A stretch of DNA of 44,891 bases from Subtercola boreus (GTDB lineage: Bacteria; Actinomycetota; Actinomycetes; Actinomycetales; Microbacteriaceae), in NCBI RefSeq assembly GCF_003399625.1, contig NZ_NBXA01000017.1:1-44891 (forward strand), in the 5' to 3' direction. Below are positions 8,965-18,506 of this stretch, one piece after another (position 1 is the stretch's first letter; each line of letters begins with the position of its first letter). The position numbers and the translations under genes are program-made. The notes under the pieces are model-generated. The model was not told where the DNA came from. It did not search any database and worked only from the letters and a program-made list of their open reading frames with translations.

Positions 8965-9181
8965 GATCGACCTCCGTGCTCGAGTGGGCGCCGGGGGTCT
9001 CCCGGCGCCTCCACCGTAGCGCTGCCGGGCATCCGGGAGCGAGTGATCCGGTCGCCCGGGTGTGGCGTCGGGTGGCGGGCCGTTCTGACCCCTCCTTCTG
9101 GGTCGTTGCGGGGCGGAGCCGAACGGATGAGACTCGCTGCAGGGGTTCTCGACGATGACAATCCCGCGGGAGCGTGACCCA

Positions 9182-9665
9182 ATGGCCGAATCTCGAAAGT
9201 CGCTGAAGACCGTGGCTCTGGAAGCCGTGATCGTCGGCGTGATCACGGGGGTGATCGCTGGCGTCCTCATCGGGATGGGTAGCCAAGGAGAGTGACGATC
9301 AGGGCGTCGGGTCGACGGTCACCCTGACCCTGCCCGATGACACGGATGTTCGGCTCATCTGCGTTCTGAACGGATACGCAAAGGGCGCGGACTACGAGAT
9401 GAATGCCAGTGTGCAGGTGGTCACGGTGGCGACGGATCGCGGCCATCGGGACGCGACCCTTCCGCCCCTCGACGCCGCCAACGCGTTCACCTACCAGCCT
9501 CTGGCGTTCGCGCCGGGCACGACCCGCACGATCACCCTGACTGTGCTCGTGGTCGATCCGCCCGCGCATCCGGATCCTGCCGAGGGACCCGTTTCGGCGA
9601 CGATGAGCGAAGTCGAGGTGTGGACCAGCTCAGGAGGTCAGCTCCCATTCCTGTCGGGCTGGTGA
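9182..9665 (+). pseudogene. Membrane-anchored hypothetical protein split by a +1 frame change
   Basis: ATG 9182 opens a 37-codon frame with a basic start and one hydrophobic helix (about residues 14-32), ending at TGA 9293-9295. The next frame (+1) is open from 9255 to the stop at 9663-9665. It has protein-like content well upstream of its first ATG at 9399 (STVTLTLPDDTDVRLICVLN), yet no ATG, GTG or TTG before that. The simplest reading is one gene of about 160 residues: an N-terminal anchor plus an extracellular beta-rich domain, broken by a one-base change between 9255 and 9295. Programmed frameshifting is possible, since AAGGAG precedes the TGA-C stop, but the P-site codon is not a known slippery one. 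The family is unknown. Confidence 0.5.
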
Positions 9666-9765
9666 GGTGGGAGCCCCGGCGGATCGCCCGGGCCCGAGCG
9701 AGACGCAATACGCTGGATGCCGTGCGGGAATAGAACGGAGTCGGCGTCCGTTCTTCAGGGTGTCA

Positions 9766-9777
9766 ATGCAGACGCAT
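9766..9777. promoter_or_regulatory. Palindromic box ATGC-AGAC-GCAT before monooxygenase gene
   Basis: Inverted repeat ATGC-N4-GCAT, followed by AGA, ends 14 bases before the ATG at 9792. The same 15-base string, with one A/G difference, lies before the second luciferase-like monooxygenase at 28820-28834. This points to a shared operator. A TACGCT -10-like hexamer occurs at 9714-9719, so the box would lie in the transcribed leader. Confidence 0.5.
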
Positions 9778-9791
9778 AGAAAGAGAGCATC

Positions 9792-10940
9792 ATGCAGTTC
9801 GGAATCTTCAGCGTCAGCGATGTCACGACCGACCCGACGACGAACACGACCCCCAGCGAGCAGACGCGCATCAAGGACATCGTCACCATCGCCCAGAAGG
9901 CCGAAGAGGTGGGCCTCGATGTGTTCGCGATCGGCGAGCACCACAACCCTCCCTTCTTCTCGTCGAGCCCGACGACCACGCTCGCCTACATCGCAGCCAG
10001 GACCGACAAGCTGATCCTGAGCACGAGCACCACCCTCATCACCACGAACGACCCGGTGAAGATCGCCGAAGACTACGCGATGCTCCAGCACCTCGCCGAC
10101 GGCCGCGTCGACCTCATGATGGGCCGCGGCAACACCGGCCCCGTGTATCCGTGGTTCGGCCAGGACATCCGGCAGGGCATCCCGCTCGCCATCGAGAACT
10201 ACGCCCTTCTGCACCGGCTCTGGCGCGAGGACTATGTGAACTGGGAGGGCACGTTCCGCTCTCCCTTGCAGGGTTTCCAGTCGACGCCCCGCCCGCTCGA
10301 CGGGGTGCCGCCGTTCGTGTGGCACGGCAGCATCCGTTCGCCTGAGATCGCCGAACAGGCGGCCTACTACGGCGACGGATTCTTTGCGAACAACATCTTC
10401 TGGCCCAAAGAGCACTACATGAAGCTCATCGGGTACTACCGCTCGCGGTTCGAGCACTACGGCCACGGAACCGCGGAGCAGGCCATCGTCGGCCTCGGCG
10501 GACAGGCGTTCATGGCAAAGAGATCGCAGGACGCCCTCACCCGGTTCCGCCCTTATTTCGACAATGCACCCGTGTACGGCCACGGTGCGTCGCTCGAAGA
10601 GTTCACCGAGCAGACGCCGCTCACCGTCGGCAGCCCGCAGCAGGTCATCGACCGCTACGCCGGTATGCGCGGCCACTTCGGCGATTACCAGCGCCAGCTG
10701 TTCCTGATGGATCACGCGGGCCTGCCGTTGAAGACCGTGCTCGAGCAGCTCGACTTCCTGGGTGGCGAGGTGGTGCCGGTGCTCCGGCGGGAGCTCGAGG
10801 TGAACCGTCCCGCGGGCATCTCCGACGGGCCCACCCACGCCTCGCTGGTCGCCGTGCGCGATGCGGCCGAAGCCGCGGCCGCGGAATCCGTGGTCGCCGG
10901 CGCGGCCGCTGCGGGAGCGTCAACACGGGCAGCGGTCTGA
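9792..10940 (+). CDS. LLM-class flavin-dependent oxidoreductase (luciferase-like monooxygenase)
   Basis: 382 residues with a bacterial-luciferase-like TIM-barrel fold. The N-terminus is MQFGIFSVSDV. The family features FAIGEHHNPPFFSSSP, the flavin-site region LADGRVDLMMGRGN and a C-terminal TVGSPQQVIDR are all visible. Members use reduced FMN and oxygen on mostly uncharacterised substrates and need a separate flavin reductase, none of which is in this window. The last 45 residues are an Ala-rich low-complexity tail after the conserved domain. The start at ATG 9792 has GAGAG upstream. The gene stands alone; the shared upstream palindrome suggests co-regulation with the gene at 28873. Confidence 0.9.
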   Translation: MQFGIFSVSDVTTDPTTNTTPSEQTRIKDIVTIAQKAEEVGLDVFAIGEHHNPPFFSSSPTTTLAYIAARTDKLILSTSTTLITTNDPVKIAEDYAMLQHLADGRVDLMMGRGNTGPVYPWFGQDIRQGIPLAIENYALLHRLWREDYVNWEGTFRSPLQGFQSTPRPLDGVPPFVWHGSIRSPEIAEQAAYYGDGFFANNIFWPKEHYMKLIGYYRSRFEHYGHGTAEQAIVGLGGQAFMAKRSQDALTRFRPYFDNAPVYGHGASLEEFTEQTPLTVGSPQQVIDRYAGMRGHFGDYQRQLFLMDHAGLPLKTVLEQLDFLGGEVVPVLRRELEVNRPAGISDGPTHASLVAVRDAAEAAAAESVVAGAAAAGASTRAAV

Positions 10941-10987
10941 CGCGCGCGACCCCCCCTCGGCGTAGAGAGCCCCACCCCGCGCCCCAT

Positions 10988-11043
10988 CGACTTTCCCCTT
11001 CGCGCAAGGAATTCGGCGAAGTGTTGCACAACGGGGAAAGTCG
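10988..11043. terminator. Perfect 11-bp inverted repeat with 34-base loop
   Basis: CGACTTTCCCC (10988-10998) pairs with GGGGAAAGTCG (11033-11043). It lies 47 bases after the monooxygenase stop and 39 before the next gene. The loop holds a smaller TTCG/CGAA dyad. It could act as a factor-independent stop without a T-run, or be a small dispersed repeat. The long loop makes a simple terminator less certain. Confidence 0.4.
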
Positions 11044-11070
11044 GCGGGGCGTGCGGGCGGGCGGAGTGGG

Positions 11071-11076
11071 TACGCT
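11071..11076 (+). promoter_or_regulatory. -10 box TACGCT of a leaderless transcript
   Basis: TACGCT ends six bases before the GTG start at 11083, so transcription would begin at or next to the start codon. It supports that GTG as the true start. Confidence 0.5.
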
Positions 11077-11082
11077 GGGAGG

Positions 11083-11751
11083 GTGACGGAGACCGGGGGC
11101 GGCGGCAACTGGCGTTCGCGCGTGACGGCCATGTCGAACAAGGTTCCGACGAAATGGCTGGTGACCGCGGTGGTCGCCGTGTTCCTCGCGGGTTCTGCCG
11201 CGTTCGGTGGGCTCAACACGGTGGCAGCGGATGCCCAGCCCGAGGTCGCGGCCGGCAGTGCGTACGATGGGGCCCAGCTCGACATCGCCGTGGCGAAGGC
11301 AGTGCTGATCGACGGGTTCCCCGAGCAGGGAATCCGACCCGACGAGGGCAAACGGTTCTTTGTGGTCGACGTCACCATCACGAACGTCTGGGACGAACCT
11401 GTCACGACCTACGACAAGATCGGTGCGGCTGACAACATCCGTCCGGTCGGCATCGCGGGCATCGCCGCCGACACGCCGCCCGACAACGTCGTCATCGTCG
11501 ACGACGGAACGCGCTCGCCGCGCCTCCAGCCCAACGTGCCGGTCCGGCTGGCCTTTATGTGGCAGGTCGACCCCGGCACCGCTGCGGGAATCGACAGCGT
11601 TCGCATCAACCTCTACGACAAGGTGTATGTCAGCGGCGGCTTCGTGACCTACGGCGAGCGGTGGAACGATCCGTTCGTCGCCGCGTTCACGACGGTGCCG
11701 CTGACGGACGTGGGCGCCGGCGCGGATGCCGCGGGGGAGTCGGGCTCATGA
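11083..11751 (+). CDS. Single-pass membrane protein with DUF4352-like extracellular domain
   Basis: 222 residues. A cytoplasmic N-terminus is followed by one membrane segment (about 24-45) and an exported beta-rich region. That region has the pattern RFFVVDVTITNVWDEPVTTYDKIG and later RLAFMWQVDPG, resembling the immunoglobulin-like DUF4352 group; the assignment is by pattern only. The GTG start fits a leaderless transcript. It is first of three tightly coupled genes; its stop overlaps the next start (ATGA, 11748-11751). All three encode one membrane anchor plus a similar-sized outside domain, suggesting paralogues that form a complex at the cell surface. Confidence 0.75.
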   Translation: MTETGGGGNWRSRVTAMSNKVPTKWLVTAVVAVFLAGSAAFGGLNTVAADAQPEVAAGSAYDGAQLDIAVAKAVLIDGFPEQGIRPDEGKRFFVVDVTITNVWDEPVTTYDKIGAADNIRPVGIAGIAADTPPDNVVIVDDGTRSPRLQPNVPVRLAFMWQVDPGTAAGIDSVRINLYDKVYVSGGFVTYGERWNDPFVAAFTTVPLTDVGAGADAAGESGS

Positions 11752-12383
11752 GCGACAGCACCGAGGCATCCGTCGCCGACACCACCCCGGCACCGCCGCG
11801 GACGCCGGTCTGGCGACACATCGCCAACGGCGCCGCGCTTGCGGGCATCCTGTTCGCCTCGGCCGTCGCCCTGCACACGGCACCGACCGAGGGCCAGTGG
11901 CAGGCCCCCATCACCGTGACGGGGGAGCTCGGGCAGACGGTGGCGGGGCGCAACATCCAAGCCACCGTCACGTCGGTGCGCGTCGCCGAGAAGGTGACGG
12001 CGAGCAACGGATGGTCGGGGTCGACGTCGGGCGTCTGGGTGGTGGTCGATGCCAGCGTCGAGGCGGTGATCACCGACTTCGGCGTGAGCCTCGGCACGGC
12101 CCAGCTCGAGATCGGCGGCACGCACTACAGCGCCTCGGAGCGTCCCGAGGCGGGAAGCATCTCCGACGAAGTGCTGAGCGTCGGGCTGGCCAAGACGGGG
12201 CCGCTGATGTTCGAGGTTCCGCGTGACGCGCTGACCGGTATCGATGGAGAGTCGGCCGAGATACACCTGGCGGTGAACAGCGATCCGCGCGCCGATTCGA
12301 TGATCGTGGTGCCTGTCGACCTCAGCGCGATCCCTGTGGAGTCGTCGATCGAGACCGAGAAGCCCGTGTGGGGTGACGAATGA
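11748..12383 (+). CDS. Single-pass membrane protein, second of three-gene operon
   Basis: 211 residues. A Pro/Ala-rich cytoplasmic head is followed by a membrane segment (about 29-45) and a beta-rich outside domain with TVAGRNIQATVTSVRVAE and GVWVVVDASVEAV. This is the same arrangement as its neighbours. Start and stop both overlap adjacent genes by four bases (ATGA), indicating translational coupling on one transcript. I see no catalytic motif. A structural or ligand-binding role outside the membrane is inferred from topology only. Confidence 0.75.
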   Translation: MSDSTEASVADTTPAPPRTPVWRHIANGAALAGILFASAVALHTAPTEGQWQAPITVTGELGQTVAGRNIQATVTSVRVAEKVTASNGWSGSTSGVWVVVDASVEAVITDFGVSLGTAQLEIGGTHYSASERPEAGSISDEVLSVGLAKTGPLMFEVPRDALTGIDGESAEIHLAVNSDPRADSMIVVPVDLSAIPVESSIETEKPVWGDE

Positions 12384-13003
12384 GCCGAACCGATCCGTCG
12401 ACCGATGCAGACGGCCCGACCGATTCGACGATCGACTCCCGCCGGCCGAAACGGCGTGGCTGGCTGAGGCGCAATGCCTTCGCGCTGGCCGCGATCATCG
12501 TGCTCGTGCCGCTGACCCTCGGCATCACCTTCTCGAACGAGTGGGTGAACTACTACTCGACCCGCCCCAGCCAGCCCGTGGTCGTGGATCCCGGGCAGTC
12601 GACCGACTTCGCGGGCACCGGCTGGGCGATCGAGGGAACCGAGCGCATCTCGTCGACCAGTCCCGAGGGACGGGAGGCCGACCTGCCCGGGGGCAGCGAC
12701 CTCGTCGTGGTGACCGTGAGCGTCACTCCGCGTGATCTCGACGAGAAGGGGGAGTCACCGTTCTGCGAGGTGCGCCTCGAGGAGCGCGATCGCGGCGAGC
12801 TCGCCCGCAGTTGGGGGTCGGCCGAGTTCGAGCCGATCGACTACGACGAGCCCGAGGGAGTGGAGAGCGGATGCACGACCGACCGCACCGCTCCTTACAA
12901 GTTCGAGGCGCAGTTCGTCGTGCCGAGCGACACGACCGAGGCGCTGGCGCTCCACCTCGAGGTGGGCGACGAGCTTCCGAAGTACCTGTCGCTCACGCTG
13001 TGA
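12380..13003 (+). CDS. Single-pass membrane protein, third of three-gene operon
   Basis: 207 residues. A charged N-terminus ends in KRRGWLRR and is followed by a membrane segment (about 33-51). An exported domain carries two cysteines, in SPFCEVRLEE and ESGCTTDRT, likely to form a disulfide. The start overlaps the previous stop (ATGA). Its end overlaps by 11 bases the stop of the convergent membrane gene at 12993-14240. Its domain follows the two preceding proteins (DLVVVTVSVTPRDL in the central strand). Function is unknown. Confidence 0.75.
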   Translation: MSRTDPSTDADGPTDSTIDSRRPKRRGWLRRNAFALAAIIVLVPLTLGITFSNEWVNYYSTRPSQPVVVDPGQSTDFAGTGWAIEGTERISSTSPEGREADLPGGSDLVVVTVSVTPRDLDEKGESPFCEVRLEERDRGELARSWGSAEFEPIDYDEPEGVESGCTTDRTAPYKFEAQFVVPSDTTEALALHLEVGDELPKYLSLTL

Positions 13004-14240
13004 CGCGGGCGGCGACCTCGCGGCGCTTCTCGAGGCGCACCAGGCAGAAGTTGTAGGCCGCGGCGACGAGGCAGAGCCGGAGCGGCTCGACGATCACGTC
13101 GACGACGAAGCTCAGGATCTGGTCGAAGTTCATCCACCACGAACTGAGGTCGTGGGGGCCGATGACGCGCACCGCCGCGAAGTCGAGCCAGGTGTTCGAT
13201 GCTCGAAGCACGGTGTACGCGAGGATGAAGATTCCCATGGGGACCACCCCCGCGCGCCAGATGAGCAGCAGGGCATCCGCGAACGGGCGCCAGCGGCCCG
13301 CCCAGTCGCTGCCGAGATCTTTGAGGCGTGTGCTGAGCGCGGGTGGGAGGCGGGCAAAGCGTGCGCGGGCTCCGGTGTAGAGGCGGTTGTCCGGCACTCG
13401 GAGGCCGAGTCGGGGCGATGCCAGGGCACGACCGTAGACGATGCCGGCGAGAGTGAGCCAGGCGATCGGCAGCAGCACGAGACCGCCCACCTCATTGACG
13501 AGTTGCTGCGCGCCATCATAGATCCAGCCGATCGGTGTGAAGAAGCCGATCAGGCCCTGCCGCAGTTCGTCGAGCGAGCGCATCGCCTGGCGATCGGAGA
13601 GCCAGGTCTGGAACTCCTTCTGGTAGGAGGTGATGAGAAAGAGGGTGAGATAGACCCAGACCGCCTCGAGGTAGACGGCGACGAGGTTGGTCCAGCGGGG
13701 GAGGCGTGACGAGTAGCGCTTGATGAGGAAGCGGCCGGCGAAGGCGACGAGGATGGCGCCGATCGAGTAGGGGCTCACCTCGATGCTCAGTACGGAGTTG
13801 GTGTGCGTGCCCTCGAAGAAGTTGATGTTCTTGAGCGCCGCCTGGGCGTACTGCCGGGTGTCGTCGGCCAGCAGTTGCCAGGCCGCGTAGAAGGCGAAGA
13901 ACGGCAGGATCGACACGAGCAGGATGTCGTAGAGGCGCTGGCGGGGGCTCGGTACCCCGGTCGTGGTCGTGCGGTCGACGGCATCCTCACCCTTGACCTC
14001 GATGCTCACAAAGCCCGGCAGCGCGGATCGCAGGGTGAGGAACATCGCGATGTAGCTGCCGAGTCGAGCCAGGATCGCGAGGGGCATGAGCAGCAGCCCG
14101 ACGAGTGCGCTGGTCGCTCCGAAGAACGCGGCCACTTCGATCAGCAGGTAGCGCGCGAGCCAGCCCGCGAGGTACCACGCCAGCAGTTGCGGCCAGCGGG
14201 CCGCCACGAGGCGCAGTGTGCGGGACAGGATCGAGAACAC
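12993..14240 (-). CDS. Polytopic membrane protein
   Basis: About 415 residues with around eight hydrophobic segments, for example LLAWYLAGWLARYLLIEVAA, LLVSILPFFAFYAAWQLL and VVPMGIFILAYTVLRA, and polar loops between them. No transporter signature is recognisable. GTG 14240 is preferred because GGGGGC precedes it and the product then starts MFSILSRTLRL; an in-frame GTG at 14261 is the alternative. It converges on the three-gene operon, overlapping its end by 11 bases. The pairing suggests, but does not prove, that the polytopic protein and the three single-pass proteins belong together. Confidence 0.75.
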   Translation of the reverse strand: MFSILSRTLRLVAARWPQLLAWYLAGWLARYLLIEVAAFFGATSALVGLLLMPLAILARLGSYIAMFLTLRSALPGFVSIEVKGEDAVDRTTTTGVPSPRQRLYDILLVSILPFFAFYAAWQLLADDTRQYAQAALKNINFFEGTHTNSVLSIEVSPYSIGAILVAFAGRFLIKRYSSRLPRWTNLVAVYLEAVWVYLTLFLITSYQKEFQTWLSDRQAMRSLDELRQGLIGFFTPIGWIYDGAQQLVNEVGGLVLLPIAWLTLAGIVYGRALASPRLGLRVPDNRLYTGARARFARLPPALSTRLKDLGSDWAGRWRPFADALLLIWRAGVVPMGIFILAYTVLRASNTWLDFAAVRVIGPHDLSSWWMNFDQILSFVVDVIVEPLRLCLVAAAYNFCLVRLEKRREVAARVTA

Positions 14241-14332
14241 GCCCCCAGCGTAGCGCCGCACTCTTCGCGCTTCTGTCTACTCCTCCCCAACTGTGTGATC
14301 GGCGCCGGTGTCCACAGTTCACCTTGACGAAC

Positions 14333-14563
14333 ATGACCGAGATGGTGAATGTGCAGGATGCCAAGACGCGACTGTCGGAGATTCTGAGCCGAGTGGAGCT
14401 CGGTGAGGAATTCATCCTGGCGCGCGGCGGCAAGCCGATCGCGACGCTGCGGGCGGTCGAGCCTGCGCCCCGACGGGAGCTCGGGTTTGCCCCGGGACCA
14501 CCCCTGCCCGAGTCGTTCTGGGAGCCGATGAGCGAAGAAGAACTCGCCGAGTGGGGCGAATGA
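14333..14563 (+). CDS. Type II antitoxin, Phd/YefM family
   Basis: 76 residues. The N-terminus MVNVQDAKTRLSEILSRVELGEEFILARGGKPIATL is the usual Phd/YefM DNA-binding fold. The C-terminus, rich in Pro and acidic residues (SFWEPMSEEELAEWGE), is the part that typically wraps around the toxin. The start at ATG 14333 gives the family length; ATG 14342 is an alternative. Its stop overlaps the toxin start (ATGA, 14560-14563). Antitoxins of this type neutralise the partner and repress their own promoter together with it. Confidence 0.9.
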   Translation: MTEMVNVQDAKTRLSEILSRVELGEEFILARGGKPIATLRAVEPAPRRELGFAPGPPLPESFWEPMSEEELAEWGE

Positions 14564-14955
14564 TGCGCCTCTTGCTCGACACCCATGCGGCGTATTGGGC
14601 GATCCGAGAACCAGACCGGATCCCTGTCGCAGCACGAGAACTGCTCTCAGACCCCAAGAACGCGCTTCTGGTGTCGGCGGTCACGCCGTGGGAGCTCGGG
14701 ATTGAGTTCCGCAAGGGCCACTTTCCCGAGGCAGGGCCTTTCCTGGCTGCTTTGCCGCACCATCTCGACACATTGAGGGCATCCGAGTTGCCGATCACGG
14801 CTGAGCATGCTCTGGTGACCGCCCAACTCGACTGGACGCACCGCGACCCGTTCGACCGGATGCTCGCCGCGCAGGCGATCGTCGAGAACGCGGTGCTCGT
14901 GACCGCTGATCGCGCCTTCGCCGAACTCGGTGGCCTGAGGATCGCGTGGGGTTGA
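14560..14955 (+). CDS. vapC: PIN-domain ribonuclease toxin, VapC family
   Basis: 131 residues, the usual VapC size. The acidic residues of the PIN active site are visible: Asp7 in LLLDTHAAYW, Glu in TPWELGIEF, and Asp in the C-terminal HRDPFDRMLAAQA, followed by LVTADRAF. Such toxins are Mg-dependent endonucleases that cut tRNA or rRNA when freed from the antitoxin. ATG 14560 overlaps the antitoxin stop; ATG 14563 would remove only one Met. The D-T-H-A start and Phd partner place it in the Phd-linked VapC group. Confidence 0.92.
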   Translation: MMRLLLDTHAAYWAIREPDRIPVAARELLSDPKNALLVSAVTPWELGIEFRKGHFPEAGPFLAALPHHLDTLRASELPITAEHALVTAQLDWTHRDPFDRMLAAQAIVENAVLVTADRAFAELGGLRIAWG

Positions 14956-14990
14956 GTCCGGAGCGAGCAGGCCGCCGGTTCGGCGGACAG

Positions 14991-15401
14991 CTACTGGAAC
15001 GGCAGGGCCGAGTCCATGAGCTTCGAGCGGATCAGGAACCGCACGCCCTCCGGCGCCTCCACCGAGAAACCGCTGCCGCGACCCTTCACGACGTCGATCG
15101 TGAGGTGGGTGTGGCTCCAGTAGGCGAACTGTTCGGCCGACATCCAGAAGTCGATCGTCTGCGGGGGAGCCCCGGCCGGGGCGATGTCGAGCACTCCGAG
15201 GATCACGTCGGCGTCGGAGGTGATGAAGTCCCCGGCCGGGTAGCACATCGGTGAACTGCCGTCGCAGCATCCGCCCGACTGGTGGAACATCAGCGGGCCG
15301 TACTGCTCCCACAGTTTCCGCAGCAGCGTGACGCTGACATCGGCCAGCGCGACGCGCGACTGGGTCTCGTGCGGCACGGTCACCGCGGCATCGACAGGCA
15401 T
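14991..15401 (-). CDS. DUF779 protein, partner of aldehyde dehydrogenase
   Basis: 136 residues. The conserved cysteine-rich motif MFHQSGGCCDGSSPMCYP and the region FWMSAEQFAYWSHTHLTIDVV identify the DUF779 group. These genes are regularly found beside aldehyde dehydrogenases. The biochemical role is not settled; the Cys/His content suggests metal binding. ATG 15401 gives a compact family-length protein ten bases after the dehydrogenase stop at 15412, so the two share a transcript. The ribosome site is weak, which fits coupling to the upstream gene. Confidence 0.88.
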   Translation of the reverse strand: MPVDAAVTVPHETQSRVALADVSVTLLRKLWEQYGPLMFHQSGGCCDGSSPMCYPAGDFITSDADVILGVLDIAPAGAPPQTIDFWMSAEQFAYWSHTHLTIDVVKGRGSGFSVEAPEGVRFLIRSKLMDSALPFQ

Positions 15402-15411
15402 CCGCGCCGGC

Positions 15412-16935
<1,524 letters not shown>

Positions 16936-17007
16936 TTCGGTGATCCTTCGACGTCGTTGTCTGTGGGGGCGCGGGTTCGGCCTCTCTGATGCACGTTACG
17001 CAGGGGG

Positions 17008-17035
17008 AGGTTGCAGAAAGGTTGCGAAAGGTTGC
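17008..17035. promoter_or_regulatory. Three phased AGGTTGC direct repeats before the aldehyde dehydrogenase
   Basis: AGGTTGC occurs at 17008-17014, 17019-17025 and 17029-17035, spaced 11 and 10 bases, about one helical turn each. On the minus strand they read GCAACCT, 73-100 bases upstream of the dehydrogenase start, just past the regulator's stop at 17039. This is the expected place for an activator array. Confidence 0.6.
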
Positions 17036-17038
17036 GCT

Positions 17039-18406
17039 TCAGGCCCCGGCGAGTTCGGCGTCGATGTGTTCGATGCGCGACACCACGGATGCCCGTTTCG
17101 GCGAGTGCGCCGGCAGCCGCTGCAGGCAGGCCAACCACACCTCGCGGTCGTACGCGCACTCGTCGGAGCGGGCGTACCCCAGCAGAACGTCGGCCGAGGC
17201 ATCCGTCAGCAGCGACTCTCGCACGTTCGCGCTTACCTCGCGACGGATCTCGACGACGCCGGGCGCCTTCGACCCCGCCAGCACCTCGCCGGCGTACGCG
17301 CCGAGAGCCACGCGGTGCGCCCCTCGTTCGAGGAAGGCCAGCACGCGGTGCGCGTCGAGCTCGAACGGTACCGGCAGGCGATAGGGCCGCGAGAGGGGCG
17401 CAAGGGAGGGGTCGAGGTCGACAAGCACCGCACGGAGGCGCACCAGTTCCGCCCGCACCGTGGCGACCGAGTTGTCGGCGACATAGAGCTTCTGGGCGAG
17501 CTGTTCGGCCGAGAGCCCGTGCCGGTTCCAGGCGAGCAACGTGAGGATCTCGGAGTGCCGTGCGCTCAGCTCGATCGCGCGACCGGCGAACGCCAACCGC
17601 GCGACTTCCCGGCCGAGCACACTGACGAGCGGAGCATCCGTCGCCTGCGGCCGCGGGGGAGTGGAGACGGCCGGCCGCAGCGTGCGATGCGAGCGGGCGG
17701 GAGTCAGCTGGTGGATGCGGAGCTCGGCTTCGGCCGCCGCGACCGCCGCCTCGAGCAGGGGCAGCGTCACCGGGGAGACGGCGTCGTCGCCTCCCGTGAT
17801 GTCGATGACGCCGAGCACATCGCCCGTCGACGGGTCGTGCACCGGCACCGCGGTGCAGCTCCACGGGTGCACGATGCGGTTGAAATGCTCCGCCCCGCCG
17901 ATCTGGATGCTGCGGTCGAGGGCGAGCGCAGTGCCGGGTGCGCTCGTGCCGACGACCCGCTCCGACCAGTTCGCGCCCTCGACGAACGCCATGCCCTCCG
18001 CGCGGCGGCGGAGGTCGCGGTCGCCGTCGATCCAGAGCAGGCGGCCGGCCTGGTCGCCGATCGCGACGATCAGGCCGCGCTCGAAGGTGTGGGCGATCAG
18101 CAGGCGGTGGATGACCGGCAGAACGAGGGCGAGGGGGTGCTCGCTGCGGTACTGCCGGAGCGCCTCGTCGTCGAGGTCGAACGCGGGCGCGAGGCGGTCG
18201 GGGTCGAGGTTCGACTGCAGGGACCGTTGCCAGGACTCCTCGACGAGGCGTCGCACACCGGCGACGTGCGAGACCCCGGCGCCGACGATGACGTCGTGTG
18301 CGTGCTCGGTGGACGCGCGGGTGCCGAGTCGAGCACTGTCGAGTCGACCAGTGCCGGGTCGACCGCTGTCGAGATGACCGCTGTCGAGGTAACCGCTGCC
18401 GGCCAC
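17039..18406 (-). CDS. GAF-domain transcriptional regulator (AcoR-like, no AAA domain)
   Basis: 455 residues. Low-complexity five-residue repeats (about 5-29) precede VRRLVEESWQRS, the usual start of the sensory part of AcoR-type regulators. A GAF-like domain follows (about 75-220; GDQAGRLLWIDGD, FNRIVHPWSCTAVPVHD, GVIDITGG). The C-terminal half has a winged-helix-like stretch (LSARHSEILTLLAWNRHGLSAEQLAQKLY). No sigma54-interacting AAA module is present, as in actinobacterial members. These proteins control alcohol and aldehyde catabolism genes. Here the target is probably the downstream dehydrogenase operon, whose upstream region carries phased repeats. GTG 18406 has GGAG nearby, but the repeat-rich N-terminus leaves the start uncertain. 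Confidence 0.82.
   Translation of the reverse strand: MAGSGYLDSGHLDSGRPGTGRLDSARLGTRASTEHAHDVIVGAGVSHVAGVRRLVEESWQRSLQSNLDPDRLAPAFDLDDEALRQYRSEHPLALVLPVIHRLLIAHTFERGLIVAIGDQAGRLLWIDGDRDLRRRAEGMAFVEGANWSERVVGTSAPGTALALDRSIQIGGAEHFNRIVHPWSCTAVPVHDPSTGDVLGVIDITGGDDAVSPVTLPLLEAAVAAAEAELRIHQLTPARSHRTLRPAVSTPPRPQATDAPLVSVLGREVARLAFAGRAIELSARHSEILTLLAWNRHGLSAEQLAQKLYVADNSVATVRAELVRLRAVLVDLDPSLAPLSRPYRLPVPFELDAHRVLAFLERGAHRVALGAYAGEVLAGSKAPGVVEIRREVSANVRESLLTDASADVLLGYARSDECAYDREVWLACLQRLPAHSPKRASVVSRIEHIDAELAGA
18320..18394. repeat. Five degenerate 15-bp tandem units inside the GAF regulator gene
   Basis: In the reading frame of the regulator the units encode GYLDS, GHLDS, GRPGT, GRLDS and ARLGT. 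Period and frame are exact, with point differences between units, as in a short coding minisatellite. Copy number could vary between strains and would lengthen or shorten the N-terminus without a frameshift. Confidence 0.7.
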
Positions 18407-18506
18407 TGTGCTCCGATCGTCGCTGATCTGCCCGGGGGATGAGGGATTCCCAGAATACGCCCATCGGGCCCGCTCCGGCTGGGAGAACGGCAGAGCGCCG
18501 TACCGC

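Noticed and set aside
9285-9296. RF2-type programmed frameshift site (AAGGAG then TGA-C)
   Set aside because: The codon before the stop is GAG and cannot slip well to AGT, unlike CTT in the RF2 gene, so a plain mutation is at least as likely. It is kept as an alternative only.
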